A stretch of DNA of 64,000 nucleotides from Furfurilactobacillus curtus (GTDB taxonomy: Bacteria > Bacillota > Bacilli > Lactobacillales > Lactobacillaceae). The notes below the pieces were generated by a model. That model was not told the origin of the DNA, searched no databases, and saw nothing but the letters and a program-made list of their open reading frames with translations. Below are positions 26,461 to 37,600 of the stretch, piece after piece (the first letter of the stretch is position 1; each line of letters begins with the position of its first letter). The stretch is from contig NZ_BQXO01000002.1 in the NCBI RefSeq assembly GCF_045862785.1, positions 124,001 to 188,000 of the forward strand, written 5' to 3'. The translations under genes and the position numbers were made by a program.

Positions 26461-27579
26461 ATGAAATTTTTACACACGGCGGATTGGCACATTGGCAAAA
26501 AGTTACATGGGTTTGATCTGATGGAAGAGCAGGCGGACGCCTATCAGCAGATTTTAACGATCGCCAAGGACCAAGCAGTAGATGCGATTGTGATTGCTGG
26601 CGATTTATATGATCGAGCACTGCCAAGCGAAGCTAACGTTGCAGAATTAAATCGGATGCTGGTTGATCTGAATTTGCACCATCAGCTGCCACTATTAGCA
26701 ATCAGTGGCAATCACGATAGTGCGACACGACTACACGTGGGCAGTGAGTGGTACGCCAATACGCAGTACTATTTAAATACGGAGTTGGCTGGTGCTTTTA
26801 CCCCAGTCGAGTTAGAGGACACGCAATTTTTCTTGTTGCCATATTTTGAACCCTGGCAGGCGCGCAACTACTTTGGCGATGACCAGATTCGAACGGTTGA
26901 ACAAGCCATGCGTTTGATCGTCAAAAAGCAAGTCGCCGCTTTTGATACCAGTAAGAAGCACGTACTGGTGGCGCACTTTTTTGCGGCGGGCAGTAGTCAA
27001 ACGGACTCTGAAACGCGCGTCATCGTGGGTGGCTTGAACGCAGTGCCATTAGATATTTTGGCACCCTTTGACTATGTTGCCTTAGGGCACTTGCATAACC
27101 ATCACGCGTTAAACCAACCGAAAATTCGGTACAGTGGCTCACCAGTGAAATTTTCATTGTCAGAAGCTGGTGAACAAAAAGGAGTTTGGCTTGTTGATAC
27201 TGACAAATCCGAACCAATCTACATCCCCATCAAGCCATTTCGGGAGGTGGTAACATTGACGGATTCATTTGCTCATTTGACTGATGATACGTATTACAAC
27301 ACTTTAGATCGTGATGCTTATTATGGCATCACGTTAACGGACCGAGCAATTATTCCAGATGTTATGAATCAACTACGAGCTGTTTATCCACATATTGTTA
27401 GTTTAGAGCGATTAAATGGGCATGAAGATTTGCCGACTGTCGTTACCATTGATCCAGAACTTGACCCGTTGACGTTATTCGAGCATTTTTTTGAGCAGGT
27501 TAATGACACGAAATTAAATGAGCAGCAATTGACGTGGGCCAAAGCTAGCCTAAGCGCTGCCCAAGATGGGGAGGAATAA
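26461..27579 (+). CDS. sbcD: Exonuclease SbcD (Mre11 homologue)
   Basis: The nuclease subunit of SbcCD, which cuts hairpins and processes double-strand breaks. The 372 residues contain the phosphoesterase motifs LHTADWHIGK, IVIAGDLYDR, ISGNHDS, and the late HxH region ALGHLHNH. A C-terminal capping domain follows. The length is normal. The gene is 2 bases upstream of sbcC, as in most Firmicutes. It starts 85 bases after the pyrD terminator, so it probably has its own promoter. Confidence 0.96.
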   Translation: MKFLHTADWHIGKKLHGFDLMEEQADAYQQILTIAKDQAVDAIVIAGDLYDRALPSEANVAELNRMLVDLNLHHQLPLLAISGNHDSATRLHVGSEWYANTQYYLNTELAGAFTPVELEDTQFFLLPYFEPWQARNYFGDDQIRTVEQAMRLIVKKQVAAFDTSKKHVLVAHFFAAGSSQTDSETRVIVGGLNAVPLDILAPFDYVALGHLHNHHALNQPKIRYSGSPVKFSLSEAGEQKGVWLVDTDKSEPIYIPIKPFREVVTLTDSFAHLTDDTYYNTLDRDAYYGITLTDRAIIPDVMNQLRAVYPHIVSLERLNGHEDLPTVVTIDPELDPLTLFEHFFEQVNDTKLNEQQLTWAKASLSAAQDGEE

Positions 27580-27581
27580 AG

Positions 27582-30500
27582 ATGCGACCCTTACAACTCC
27601 ATTTAGTTAATTTTGGCCCGTACCGCGATCAAGTTATCGACTTTGAAGATTTCAATGAAGTTCCACTCTTTCTCATTAGTGGGAAAACCGGAAGTGGTAA
27701 GACGACGATTTTTGATGCGATGTGTTTTGCCTTATTCGGTCAGTCTTCTGGCGGTGATCGCGATCCGGAAGCGATGCGATCCGATTTTGCTGCGGATAGT
27801 GAACCGACATCTGTCACCTTAATCTTTGAACATCACCGGCAACAGTATGTGATTACGCGGTCACCGAAGCAAACCTTAGCTAAAAAACGGGGCACTGGCA
27901 CGACAACCCAAAATGCGAGTGTTGATCTAACTGTCACAGACCGCAACGGTAAAGAACAAAGCTGGACTAAGAAAAATACAGTTGAAGCCAAATTATATGA
28001 TCTTTTACATTTAACACCAGCGCAGTTTACCCAAATTGTCTTATTGCCGCAGGGACAATTTCGCCAATTTTTAGCAGCTAACAGTAATGAAAAACAAGCT
28101 TTATTAGCTGATTTATTTGGCACAAATCTATACGCGCGGTGGGCTAATCAGTTAAACGACCGTTTACGGGAAATGAAACAGGCCGCTAGTGAGCAGAGCA
28201 CAAAATTGGCCACTATGACACAGATGATTGAATGGGTCACCGAATCAGCACCAGCAAAGGACGTGCCCGTCCAAGATGTTTTGACGGCATTAACGAGGCA
28301 GGCTGAGCAGATGACTCCGGAGGTGCAGCAACGAAAAGCTGCCTTAGAGCTGAGTCAATCGCAGCTTGCCAAAACCATGGCAACGCTGAAAGCAGCTGAA
28401 AGTCTGCAAACGTTAATGACGGCACGTGAGCGTGCTAGTCAGCACCAGGCAAACTTAGCCAAGCGGGCACCGACGATGGCCGATCTAGCAAATCGAATCG
28501 CCCAGATTGATTGGGCGAAAACGCTGGTTCCATTGCAAAATAAACGACGGGAAACAGCCCAACTCGTCGAACAGACGCGACAACGATTAGCGACCACCAA
28601 TGCTGATTTGACGGCAAGCACGACGAAATTAACTGAAGCCACCACAAAGTTAGCTGAGATGAAAGCGCGTCAAGGCGAAGAACAAGCGCGGCAACAGGAA
28701 CTGACGCAATTAGTTTCAGTCCGCCCACTATACGAGCAAGTTCGATCGTTAAGCGACCAAGTAAAGGTACAACAAGTTTTAACTGATGAAACGACAACCT
28801 CAATCACCAAACGACAGCGTCAGTTAACCGAAGCACAACAACAGGTCATGCGATTATCACAATCGCTGACCCAACTTAACGATCAAGAAAACGAATTAAC
28901 GACGGTGCAAGCCAAACGGCAGCAGGTTACAATGTGGCAGCAACAAGGGACCACACTTGAACAACACCAACAAGCGGTGACTGCTCAACAACAGCATCTT
29001 GATGAATTACGTCAGCGTTTGGCACATGCCAAGCAGGAACAAACCGAAGCGGAAGTGGCTTATCAAAACGCTGACCATGCTTGGACAGTCACTCAAATCA
29101 AACGGCTGAGTGCGAAGCTAGTTCCTGGTGAGCCGTGTCCAGTGTGTGGGGCTACCGACCATCCTAAAGTGGCCGTTTTAACGGAAACTGCGATTACTGA
29201 AGCTGAGGTGAAACAGGCCGAACAGCAACGGCAAGTGGCTTTATCGGCAGTGGCTAGTTTAGCGGCCGAGCTTGAAACACAGACAGGTCACTGGCAGCAA
29301 GCTCAAGCTGAGCTGCAGACAACAACGCAACGGTGGCTAGCTGATGTTGCGGCTAATCAGGCAGTTTCAAGTCAGATGACAGTTGATCAAGCAGTCGCTT
29401 GGTTGAAGCAGCAACTTGACCAATTAACCCAAGCACAGGCTCAATTAAGCCAGGCACTCGCGCAGAAAGGGCAAACAGAGACCGCCTTGACCAACGAAAA
29501 GCAACTGGTTGAACAGTTACAGTCTGGTTTGACTGAGCTGCAGGAAAAAGTACAAACTCAAGCCCAACAGCTGGTTCGCTTACAGGCTCAGTTGAGTGAT
29601 CGAAAACAATCGCTCCCTGAACGATTTGCTGATTTATCGGCCCTTGACCAGCATCTGACCCAACTTGAAGCGGCTAGTTCAGCCTTTTTGAAGAATCAAC
29701 AAGCATTACAAGAAGCTGAGAATAGTGCGCAACAGGCTGTGACGCGTTTACAGGCCAATCAGGATTCGCTGACGGTTGATTTGAATTCGCAAGCAAATGA
29801 GAAAGCCATGGCCGCAGAAGCCTTCGAACAGGCATTGGTTAGTGAAGATGAAGGGATGACTAAAACTAAGTTTGCCGCTTTGGCGGAAGCAATTCCAACC
29901 TTGGTCACCTTAAAGCAGCAGTATCAAGCCTATTTAGATGAGCAAACTTCGGTTAAAAGTCAGTTGGCGACGTTGGCTCAGCAAATTGGTGACCAAAGCT
30001 TACCTGACCTCGCACAATTAGCTGAGACCCAACGCCGTCAAACCGAGCAACGTGATGAGGCGCAGAAGGCTTACTATGAATATGAACAGGTCGTCAAACA
30101 AAATCAGCAAGTGGCAGACCAAATCACCCAGACATTAACTGAGCATCAGGCCGCCCAACAGCAATTGGCCGACATGACACAGTTGGCTAATACTGCCAAC
30201 GGGAAGGGCGATTTGAAGCTGAGCTTAGAGCGGTATATCTTACAGACTTATCTGCAAAAAGTGCTACAAGTAGCCAACGGTCGCTTAGGTCGTTTGACAG
30301 GTGGCCGCTATCAATTTCGGTTAGATCCTAATGCTGGCTCTCATGCGACTGATACAGGGCTGGAGATTGATGTTTTTGATGACCAAGCCGGCAAGGTTCG
30401 CAGTGTTCATACATTGTCCGGCGGTGAGAGTTTTATCGCGGCATTATCGTTGGCCTTAGCCCTTGGAGAAGTGATCCAACGTGAGTCTGGCGGGATTGCG

Positions 30501-30713
30501 ATGGAGGCACTGTTTGTGGATGAAGGGTTCGGATCGCTGGATGAAGAAGCTCTACAGATGGCCATGGAAGCGTTACAGAGCATCGAAGGTCAGAACCGAA
30601 TGATTGGGATCATCAGTCATGTCACCGAATTACAAGAACAAATTCCGGACCAGTTGAAAGTGATTGCCCTTGCCAATGGACAGAGTCGCATTGACTATCA
30701 ACACGAACTATAG
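27582..30713 (+). CDS. sbcC: Exonuclease subunit SbcC (Rad50 homologue)
   Basis: A 1043-residue SMC-like ATPase. Walker A GKTGSGKTTIFDAM is near 34-47. Long Gln-rich coiled coils are interrupted by the zinc hook CPVC (in GEPCPVCGATDHP, near 520). The ABC signature LSGGESF and Walker B LFVDEGFGSLDEE are near the end. It tethers DNA ends and drives SbcD by ATP hydrolysis. The pair is inserted between the two pyrimidine operons. No truncation is seen. Confidence 0.96.
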   Translation: MRPLQLHLVNFGPYRDQVIDFEDFNEVPLFLISGKTGSGKTTIFDAMCFALFGQSSGGDRDPEAMRSDFAADSEPTSVTLIFEHHRQQYVITRSPKQTLAKKRGTGTTTQNASVDLTVTDRNGKEQSWTKKNTVEAKLYDLLHLTPAQFTQIVLLPQGQFRQFLAANSNEKQALLADLFGTNLYARWANQLNDRLREMKQAASEQSTKLATMTQMIEWVTESAPAKDVPVQDVLTALTRQAEQMTPEVQQRKAALELSQSQLAKTMATLKAAESLQTLMTARERASQHQANLAKRAPTMADLANRIAQIDWAKTLVPLQNKRRETAQLVEQTRQRLATTNADLTASTTKLTEATTKLAEMKARQGEEQARQQELTQLVSVRPLYEQVRSLSDQVKVQQVLTDETTTSITKRQRQLTEAQQQVMRLSQSLTQLNDQENELTTVQAKRQQVTMWQQQGTTLEQHQQAVTAQQQHLDELRQRLAHAKQEQTEAEVAYQNADHAWTVTQIKRLSAKLVPGEPCPVCGATDHPKVAVLTETAITEAEVKQAEQQRQVALSAVASLAAELETQTGHWQQAQAELQTTTQRWLADVAANQAVSSQMTVDQAVAWLKQQLDQLTQAQAQLSQALAQKGQTETALTNEKQLVEQLQSGLTELQEKVQTQAQQLVRLQAQLSDRKQSLPERFADLSALDQHLTQLEAASSAFLKNQQALQEAENSAQQAVTRLQANQDSLTVDLNSQANEKAMAAEAFEQALVSEDEGMTKTKFAALAEAIPTLVTLKQQYQAYLDEQTSVKSQLATLAQQIGDQSLPDLAQLAETQRRQTEQRDEAQKAYYEYEQVVKQNQQVADQITQTLTEHQAAQQQLADMTQLANTANGKGDLKLSLERYILQTYLQKVLQVANGRLGRLTGGRYQFRLDPNAGSHATDTGLEIDVFDDQAGKVRSVHTLSGGESFIAALSLALALGEVIQRESGGIAMEALFVDEGFGSLDEEALQMAMEALQSIEGQNRMIGIISHVTELQEQIPDQLKVIALANGQSRIDYQHEL

Positions 30714-30739
30714 TCGTGCTATTTCCTGGGAAATAATTA

Positions 30740-30929
30740 TTAATGGCCATTTCGTCGACTATCATTGAATCCCTTCACGATGTTAATTAATGCCTCAGGC
30801 ACAGTTTCGATACAAAAATGAACGCAGCCAGGGATCCAAAAGTGTGCTAAACAGTTAATGCCGAGAATAACTGTGTGCTTTGATAGTGCCCGTTCAGGCT
30901 GACGCCAATTTTAATCTTTAACACCTCCT
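30740..30929 (-). pseudogene. Possible remnant of a small gene
   Basis: In the 670-base gap after sbcC, the minus strand has a perfect SD (AGGAGGTG at 30922-30929) followed by a reading frame without a standard start. After one shift it gives HTVILGINCLAHFWIPGC and VPEALINIVKGFND, ending at 30740. The coding quality is moderate and no family is recognised. It may be chance. The rest of 30930-31166 shows nothing I can name. Confidence 0.25.
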
Positions 30930-31166
30930 CATTTATGCTGAGTTTACCGCTTTAATGAGTTGGTGGAAGTAAATTGAACCGGGCTTATTGGTTACTCGAC
31001 CGCGTAAAGTCTCGGATGACGGAGACGTTAAGGGGTGGTTGGATGATAAACACGAATTAAAGGTTTTATATTTAAGATATAATTCGTATTTATATACATT
31101 TTCCAGCTCATTTAAAAATAATGTTCGTTGGAGTTCGCTTTTTGATGATTAATTGTTAAAAATGGC

Positions 31167-31353
31167 TTGTTTTCTGTCAACTAAGTGATACACTTACTTC
31201 AATCAAATTGACCTTTAATTAAGTCCGAGAGACTTAAAAGGCGCATGCGCAGAGGGATTGGTCCAGCAAAAATGTTGAGACCGTTCAACTGAACTTAATT
31301 GTTAAAGCAAATGCCTTTAGAGAATTCTCGGAATTTTCTGAAGGCATTTTATT
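31167..31353 (+). promoter_or_regulatory. pyrBC-carAB promoter and PyrR attenuator
   Basis: TTGTTT (31167-31172) and an extended -10 TGATACACT (31186-31194) precede a leader. The PyrR-binding hairpin has AAGTC/GACTT arms around CGAGA (31221-31235) and is followed by AAAAGG, the known PyrR pattern. A terminator with arms from AAATGCCTTT (31309-31318) to AAGGCATTT (31341-31349) and Ts lies just before pyrB. UMP-loaded PyrR should promote termination. Confidence 0.85.
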
Positions 31354-31386
31354 GTGGCACTGATTTTGGTCAAAAGGAGTGCGAGG

Positions 31387-32286
31387 ATGGATCACTTAAC
31401 AAATCTCAATGACTTAACAGATGAGCAACTAACTCGATTAATTCAACTCGCTTTGGATTATCAGACAGGGGCCTGTCCAGTTCCACGGGAACCACATTAT
31501 GTAGCAAACTTATTTTTCGAAAATTCCACGCGAACACAAACCAGCTTTCAGATGGCAGAACTTCGTTTAGGCTGGCAGCGTATCTTAGTCAATCCAGCAA
31601 CTAGTTCAACGGCAAAAGGGGAAAGCTTTTCGGACACGCTGAAGACTTTGGGAGCCATTGGTGTTGAAGTGGCCGTTATCCGTCATGCTCAGACAGAGTG
31701 GTACCAACCGTTGCTGGTGGAACAGTCTCCATTGTTGCCGAAACTAATCAACGCCGGCGATGGTTCCGGTCAACATCCCTCGCAAAGCCTGCTGGATTTG
31801 ATGACGATTCAACAAGAATTCGGGCATATTCGAGGACTTAAGGTGCGAATTGTCGGTGACTTAGCGCATTCGCGAGTTGCTCGTTCCAATGCGGAGATCT
31901 TGCAACGGCTTGGCGCAAGTGTCACCTTCAGTGGCCCGTTAGCATGGTACACCAGCGACTTCGACCAATTTGGGCAGTTTGTTGACCTGGATGATCGGTT
32001 AGCTGATGTCGATATTGTCATGCTATTGCGGGTGCAACATGAACGGATGACGACCTTAAGCAACGAGCACTTTGATCAGGCGGATTATCATCGTCAATTT
32101 GGGTTAACAACTGCTCGTTATGATCGTTTAAAGGATCGAGCGATCATCATGCATCCCGCTCCCGTTAATCGCGGCGTTGAAATGACTAGTGACTTAGTTG
32201 AAGCCCCCAAATCACGTATTTTTAAACAGATGACAAACGGTGTCTTTGCACGAATGGCCATGCTAACAATGCTGATGGAGGATTAA
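31387..32286 (+). CDS. pyrB: Aspartate carbamoyltransferase, catalytic
   Basis: It joins carbamoyl phosphate and aspartate to carbamoyl aspartate. 299 residues; FFENSTRTQTSF is the carbamoyl-phosphate loop, and MHPAPVNRGVE near 260 is the C-terminal ATCase motif. ATG 31387 has SD AAAGGAG; the earlier in-frame start lies in the attenuator. No pyrI is present, as in other Firmicutes. First gene of pyrB-pyrC-carA-carB. Confidence 0.97.
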   Translation: MDHLTNLNDLTDEQLTRLIQLALDYQTGACPVPREPHYVANLFFENSTRTQTSFQMAELRLGWQRILVNPATSSTAKGESFSDTLKTLGAIGVEVAVIRHAQTEWYQPLLVEQSPLLPKLINAGDGSGQHPSQSLLDLMTIQQEFGHIRGLKVRIVGDLAHSRVARSNAEILQRLGASVTFSGPLAWYTSDFDQFGQFVDLDDRLADVDIVMLLRVQHERMTTLSNEHFDQADYHRQFGLTTARYDRLKDRAIIMHPAPVNRGVEMTSDLVEAPKSRIFKQMTNGVFARMAMLTMLMED

Positions 32287-32287
32287 C

Positions 32288-33562
32288 ATGACACGACTAC
32301 TAATTAAGCATGCTCAGATGGTCGAACAGCCAGAGCAATTAATCGATGTCTTAATTGAAGATGAACAGATCGCGGCTATTGGTTCGTCACTGGCAGTATC
32401 TGGAGTCGAAGTTATCGATGCACGTGGGGCACTGATTATGCCTGGTTTGGTTGATGTTCATGTCCATTTCCGTGACCCAGGACAAACGGACAAGGAAACC
32501 ATTACCACTGGTTCTAAGGCAGCGGCACGCGGCGGTTTTACGACGGTGTTAGCAATGCCCAATGTGCAGCCAGTACCAAATACGGCAGCGACACTCCACG
32601 AGATGGTAATTCACAATCATGAAAAAGGGCTGGTTCACATTGAACAATACGCAGCGGTTTCGGCTGAACTAACCGATCAGTCCATTAACGATTTGGTTGG
32701 CCTAGCGCAGACTGGTGCGGTCGCCTTTTCAAATGATGGTAAAGGTGTTCAATCTGCAGCCACGATGTTAGCAGCTATGAAAGCAGCAGTGAAAGCTAAT
32801 CGTGTGATATCAGCTCATCTTGAAGATAACGACTTAATGGGCCATGGCGTCGTTGATCAATCCGTTGCTGATCAATTGCAGGTTGCTGGGATTGACCCCT
32901 TGGCCGAAACGAGTCAACTAGCTAGGGATTTGGTGTTAGCGCAAGCGACTGGTGCCCATTATCACGTGGCACATTTGTCAACTAAGAACGGCGTTGAACT
33001 CGTGCGGTTAGCTAAACTACACGGGGTTCACGTCACTGCGGAAGTGACACCACATCATTTGCTACTAGACACGACTGCGATTCACACTCGAAAAGATGTG
33101 AACTTGAAAATGAATCCGCCATTACGCACGCCAACTGATCGCGCAGCCGTAGTGGCGGGATTATTGGATGGCACCATCGACATGGTAGCGACAGATCATG
33201 CTCCCCATACGGTGGCGGATAAAGCAGGCGATATGGTGTCGGCAGCATTTGGCATCACTGGATTAGAAACGTGCTTTCCGTTGCTATATACCCATTTGGT
33301 GCGTCCCGGCATTGCAACATTAGCTCAAGTCCAACGTTGGTTAAATCAAGCACCAGCAAAGGCTTTTAAGTTATCGGCACCGACAACGATTAGGGTGGGA
33401 CAAAAAGCTGATTTGGCCCTATTTGATTTAGAACATGCCCACACCATTCAAGCAGATGAGTTCGCGTCTAAAAGTGTGAATACACCTTTTATTGGCGAAA
33501 AAGTTTACGGCATGACAGTGGCAACTATTGTCGATGGACAGCTCGTTTATCGAGCAGATTAG
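32288..33562 (+). CDS. pyrC: Dihydroorotase
   Basis: A class I zinc dihydroorotase of 424 residues that cyclises carbamoyl aspartate. Metal and catalytic motifs: DVHVHFRDPGQ (HxH near 58-60), SNDGKG (bridging Asp), HLED, HLST and ATDHAPHT. The NPPLR substrate motif is present. It starts one base after the pyrB stop, so it is coupled. SD GGAGG overlaps the end of pyrB. Confidence 0.97.
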   Translation: MTRLLIKHAQMVEQPEQLIDVLIEDEQIAAIGSSLAVSGVEVIDARGALIMPGLVDVHVHFRDPGQTDKETITTGSKAAARGGFTTVLAMPNVQPVPNTAATLHEMVIHNHEKGLVHIEQYAAVSAELTDQSINDLVGLAQTGAVAFSNDGKGVQSAATMLAAMKAAVKANRVISAHLEDNDLMGHGVVDQSVADQLQVAGIDPLAETSQLARDLVLAQATGAHYHVAHLSTKNGVELVRLAKLHGVHVTAEVTPHHLLLDTTAIHTRKDVNLKMNPPLRTPTDRAAVVAGLLDGTIDMVATDHAPHTVADKAGDMVSAAFGITGLETCFPLLYTHLVRPGIATLAQVQRWLNQAPAKAFKLSAPTTIRVGQKADLALFDLEHAHTIQADEFASKSVNTPFIGEKVYGMTVATIVDGQLVYRAD

Positions 33563-33571
33563 GAGGACATG

Positions 33572-34657
33572 ATGCGGCGGCATTTGATTTTGGAGAATGG
33601 GTCAGTTTATACGGGAACCGCTTTTGGGGCGACGACCAGTGTTGCCGGTGAATTGGTGTTTAATACTGGGATGACTGGGTATCAAGAATCAATCACCGAT
33701 CCGTCCTATATTGGGCAGATATTGGTCTTTACCTATCCGTTGATTGGCAATTATGGCATCTGCGCTGAGGATAACGAGGCACCTACGCCGAGCGCTAGTG
33801 CGGTGATTGTCCATGAAATTGCTCGCCGCCCTAGTAATTGGCGCATGTCAACGACTTTACCAGCTTGGGCAGCGGAATATGGTTTGCCAGGGTTAACAGA
33901 TATTGATACGCGGGCTTTAACTAAAGAATTACGGGACCATGGCAGTATGAAAGCCATGTTGGTAGATGAAGTTACACCGGCGATTAAAAGCCAGTTACAA
34001 TCATTGTCTTTACCGAGGAATCAAGTCGCCTCTCACCAACCAGTTTTATCACCAAATCAGTCGACAGTAACCACTGATCTGACGATTGCAGTGATTGATT
34101 TTGGCGCGAAAGCATCTATTGTAGATGCGCTTGTTCGTCGTGGCGTGAAAGTAACGGTTTATCCACCAGATGTTACAGCCGAACAGGTATTAGCTGAGAG
34201 GCCAGATGGCGTTTTATTGTCCAATGGGCCAGGCGACCCTGCCTCAATGTTAGCGAGTCTGCCATTGATCCGTCGTCTGCAGGCCCAATTGCCACTGATG
34301 GGCATTTGCTTAGGTCATCAGTTGTTTGCCTTAGCCAATGGTGCAAAGACATACAAAATGAAATTTGGGCATCGTGGCTTCAATCATGCGGTTAAACGTT
34401 TAACTGACGGACAGCTGGCATTTACGGCACAAAATCATGGTTATGCGGTGGCGCAAGCGTCACTGGCTGGAACTGATCTGGTTGTTACACATGAAGAGAT
34501 TAACGATCACACGATTGAAGGGTTGCGATTAAAAAATCGACCGGCGTTCTCGGTGCAATTTCATCCCGATGCCACACCTGGTCCTCACGATGCTAGCGCA
34601 TTATTTGATGACTTTCTTGCCAGCGTAGTCACAGAAAAGGAGCAATTACATGCCTAA
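33572..34657 (+). CDS. carA: Carbamoyl-phosphate synthase, small (glutaminase) subunit
   Basis: It hydrolyses glutamine and passes ammonia to CarB. 361 residues: an N-terminal CarA domain (1-150) and a class I glutamine amidotransferase domain with catalytic Cys in MGICLGHQ and His331 in VQFHPD. The triad Glu is replaced: FHPDATPGP has Asp333 where the family has FHPEA(S/T)PGP. ATG 33572 is better spaced from AGGAGG (5 bases) than ATG 33569 (2 bases). It overlaps carB by 8 bases. Confidence 0.96.
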   Translation: MRRHLILENGSVYTGTAFGATTSVAGELVFNTGMTGYQESITDPSYIGQILVFTYPLIGNYGICAEDNEAPTPSASAVIVHEIARRPSNWRMSTTLPAWAAEYGLPGLTDIDTRALTKELRDHGSMKAMLVDEVTPAIKSQLQSLSLPRNQVASHQPVLSPNQSTVTTDLTIAVIDFGAKASIVDALVRRGVKVTVYPPDVTAEQVLAERPDGVLLSNGPGDPASMLASLPLIRRLQAQLPLMGICLGHQLFALANGAKTYKMKFGHRGFNHAVKRLTDGQLAFTAQNHGYAVAQASLAGTDLVVTHEEINDHTIEGLRLKNRPAFSVQFHPDATPGPHDASALFDDFLASVVTEKEQLHA

Positions 34658-37600
34658 ACGGACAGACTTGCACAAAATTCTCGTCATCGGTTCCGGTCCA
34701 ATTGTGATTGGTCAAGCGGCAGAATTCGACTATTCCGGCACGCAGGCGACCATGGCCTTACGTGAGGAAGGTTACGAGGTGGTATTAGTTAATTCTAATC
34801 CAGCGACAATTATGACTGATCAGGAGGTCGCTGATCGAGTGTACATCGAACCATTAACGGCTGAATTTTTAACGCGTATTTTACGACGTGAACGCCCTGA
34901 TGCGATTTTACCCACACTCGGTGGGCAGACGGGCTTGAATTTAGCCAAAGAGCTGTCAGAATCCGGAATTTTAGCAGAATTAAACATCGAATTATTAGGC
35001 ACACCGTTGTCAGCAATTGAAGCAGCAGAAGATCGGGAACAATTTAAGGCTTTGATGAAAAAATTGGGTGAACCTGTCCCAGAATCAACGATTGCGACGA
35101 CTGTTGCAGCGGCGGTGCATTTTGCTAACGAAATCGGCTATCCGGTGATTGTGCGACCTGCTTACACCTTGGGTGGTACAGGTGGCGGAATTGCCCAGAC
35201 GGAAGCACAATTACGCGAAATTACGACTAATGGGTTGAGTTTATCGCCAGTGACACAGGTGTTAATTGAGCGTTCAATCGCCGGTTTTAAAGAAATCGAG
35301 TTTGAAGTGATGCGCGATGCACAAGATACGGCGTTGATTGTTGCCTCAATGGAAAATATCGATCCGGTGGGCATTCATACCGGTGATTCGCTGGTCGTCG
35401 CTCCAGTCCAAACATTATCTGACCGTGATTATCAAATGATGCGTGATGCCGCTTTGAAGATTATCCGTGCGTTAAACATCGAAGGTGGTGTCAATATTCA
35501 AATGGCGTTGGATCCCAATAGTTTTCACTACGATATCATTGAAGTGAATCCACGGGTTTCTCGCTCGTCGGCCCTAGCTTCGAAGGCCACTGGGTACCCG
35601 ATTGCTAAGATGGCGGCTAAAATCGCTGTTGGGCTGACACTAGCCGAAGTAACTAATCCAGTAACTGGTAGTACGACGGCTGCGTTTGAACCGGCGTTGG
35701 ATTACGTCGTAGTTAAAATCCCTCGTTGGCCGTTTGATAAATTTCCAACAGCGGACCGACATCTTGGCACCCAGATGAAGGCAACTGGCGAAGTGATGGC
35801 CATTGGGCGGAATCTAGAAGAGGCACTGAATAAAGCAATTCGCTCATTAGAATTAGGCGCGACTCCTGATTATGTTTCAGTTAGCAGCGATGATTTATTG
35901 CAAGGTCTGATGCCGGCGCGCGATGATCGTTTATTCCAATTATTGGAATTATTACGACGCGGTCAAACGATTGAAACGTTGCATGAGCAAACGGGTATTG
36001 ATGTCTTTTTCTTGGATAAGTTAGCCCACTTGATCGATTTAGAAATCGCATTGCAGCAACATCCCAATGATTTAACCATCCTAAAAGAGGCTAAACAAAA
36101 TGGCGTCTCTGACAACAGTATTGCTCGTTTGTGGCAGAAGACAGCTTTGGCGGTGCGCCAACAACGATTGTCAGCAGGTATTAAACCAGTTTATAAGATG
36201 GTTGATACAGCTGCTGGCGAATTTGTTTCACAAACGCCGTATTATTATGGGACTTATGAGCAAATCAATGAAGCAAATGTTTCTACCAAACCCTCCGTAT
36301 TAGTGCTCGGTTCAGGTCCAATTCGGATTGGCCAGGGGGTGGAGTTTGACTATGCGACCGTCCATGCGGTCAAAGCTTTACAAGCCGCTGGTTATGAAGC
36401 AATTGTCATGAACTCCAATCCAGAAACAGTTTCAACGGATTTTTCTGTCTCAGATAAGCTTTACTTTGAGCCCCTGACGGTTGAAGATGTGCTAAATGTG
36501 ATTGATTTGGAACGACCGGTGGGTGTAATTGTTCAGTTTGGCGGACAGACAGCCATTAATCTTGCGGCGCCGCTAGCCGAGCAGGGGGTTAATATCTTGG
36601 GCACTAGCGTTACCGATTTAAATCGAGCAGAAGATCGGGAAGACTTCGACCAAGTGATTAAGCAACTGGCCTTGCCGCAACCATTGGGGCAAACAGCGAC
36701 CACGGTGACGGGGGCACTGCAAGCCGCCGCTCAGATCAGGTATCCCGTCTTAGTCCGTCCGTCATATGTGCTTGGTGGTCGCGCCATGGAAATTGTCACA
36801 AATGCCAATGAACTCACGGATTACATGGGCCGGGCAGTCAAGGTGTCTCGGGATCACCCGGTCTTAATTGACTCGTATCTGACCGGCTCAGAAGCGGAAC
36901 TAGACGTGCTAGCTGACGGTGAAACGGTCGTTATTCCTGGTATTATGGAACACATTGAGCGAGCTGGTGTACATTCGGGCGACTCGATGGCTGTTTACCC
37001 AGCACAACAGTTGAGTCCAGTAGTGCAAGTGGCGATGGCAGATGCTGCTATTGCACTAGCTAAAGCGTTACACATTCGTGGGGTGATGAATGTTCAGTTT
37101 GTGATTCACCAAAATTGCGCTTACGTCATCGAAGTGAATCCTCGGGCATCGAGAACCGTACCGTTTATCTCTAAAGTCACGCACACTCCGATTGCTCAGT
37201 TAGCAACGCGAGTGATGATGGGTGAACGGTTAGCAGAAATGGGCTTTACGACGGGGGTATTACCCGAAGCAAAACAAGTATTTGTGAAAGCGCCGGTTTT
37301 CTCATTCACGAAGCTGCCAGCGGTTGATTCATTATTGGGACCAGAAATGAAATCAACTGGTGAAGTTATGGGGGCGGATACCACTTTTGACAAAGCTTTG
37401 TATAAAGCCTTTGAAGCGGCAAAAATTCATATTCCAACGATGGGTAAGATTTTATTTACAGTGGCGGATCCGGATAAACCGGCGGCGATTGAATTAGCGC
37501 AACGTTTTAACGAGTTGGGGTACGAACTGGTCGCCACTGCGGGAACTGCCCAGGCACTCACCGACGCTGGGCTAACGATCCAGTGCCTCGGTAAAGTAGC

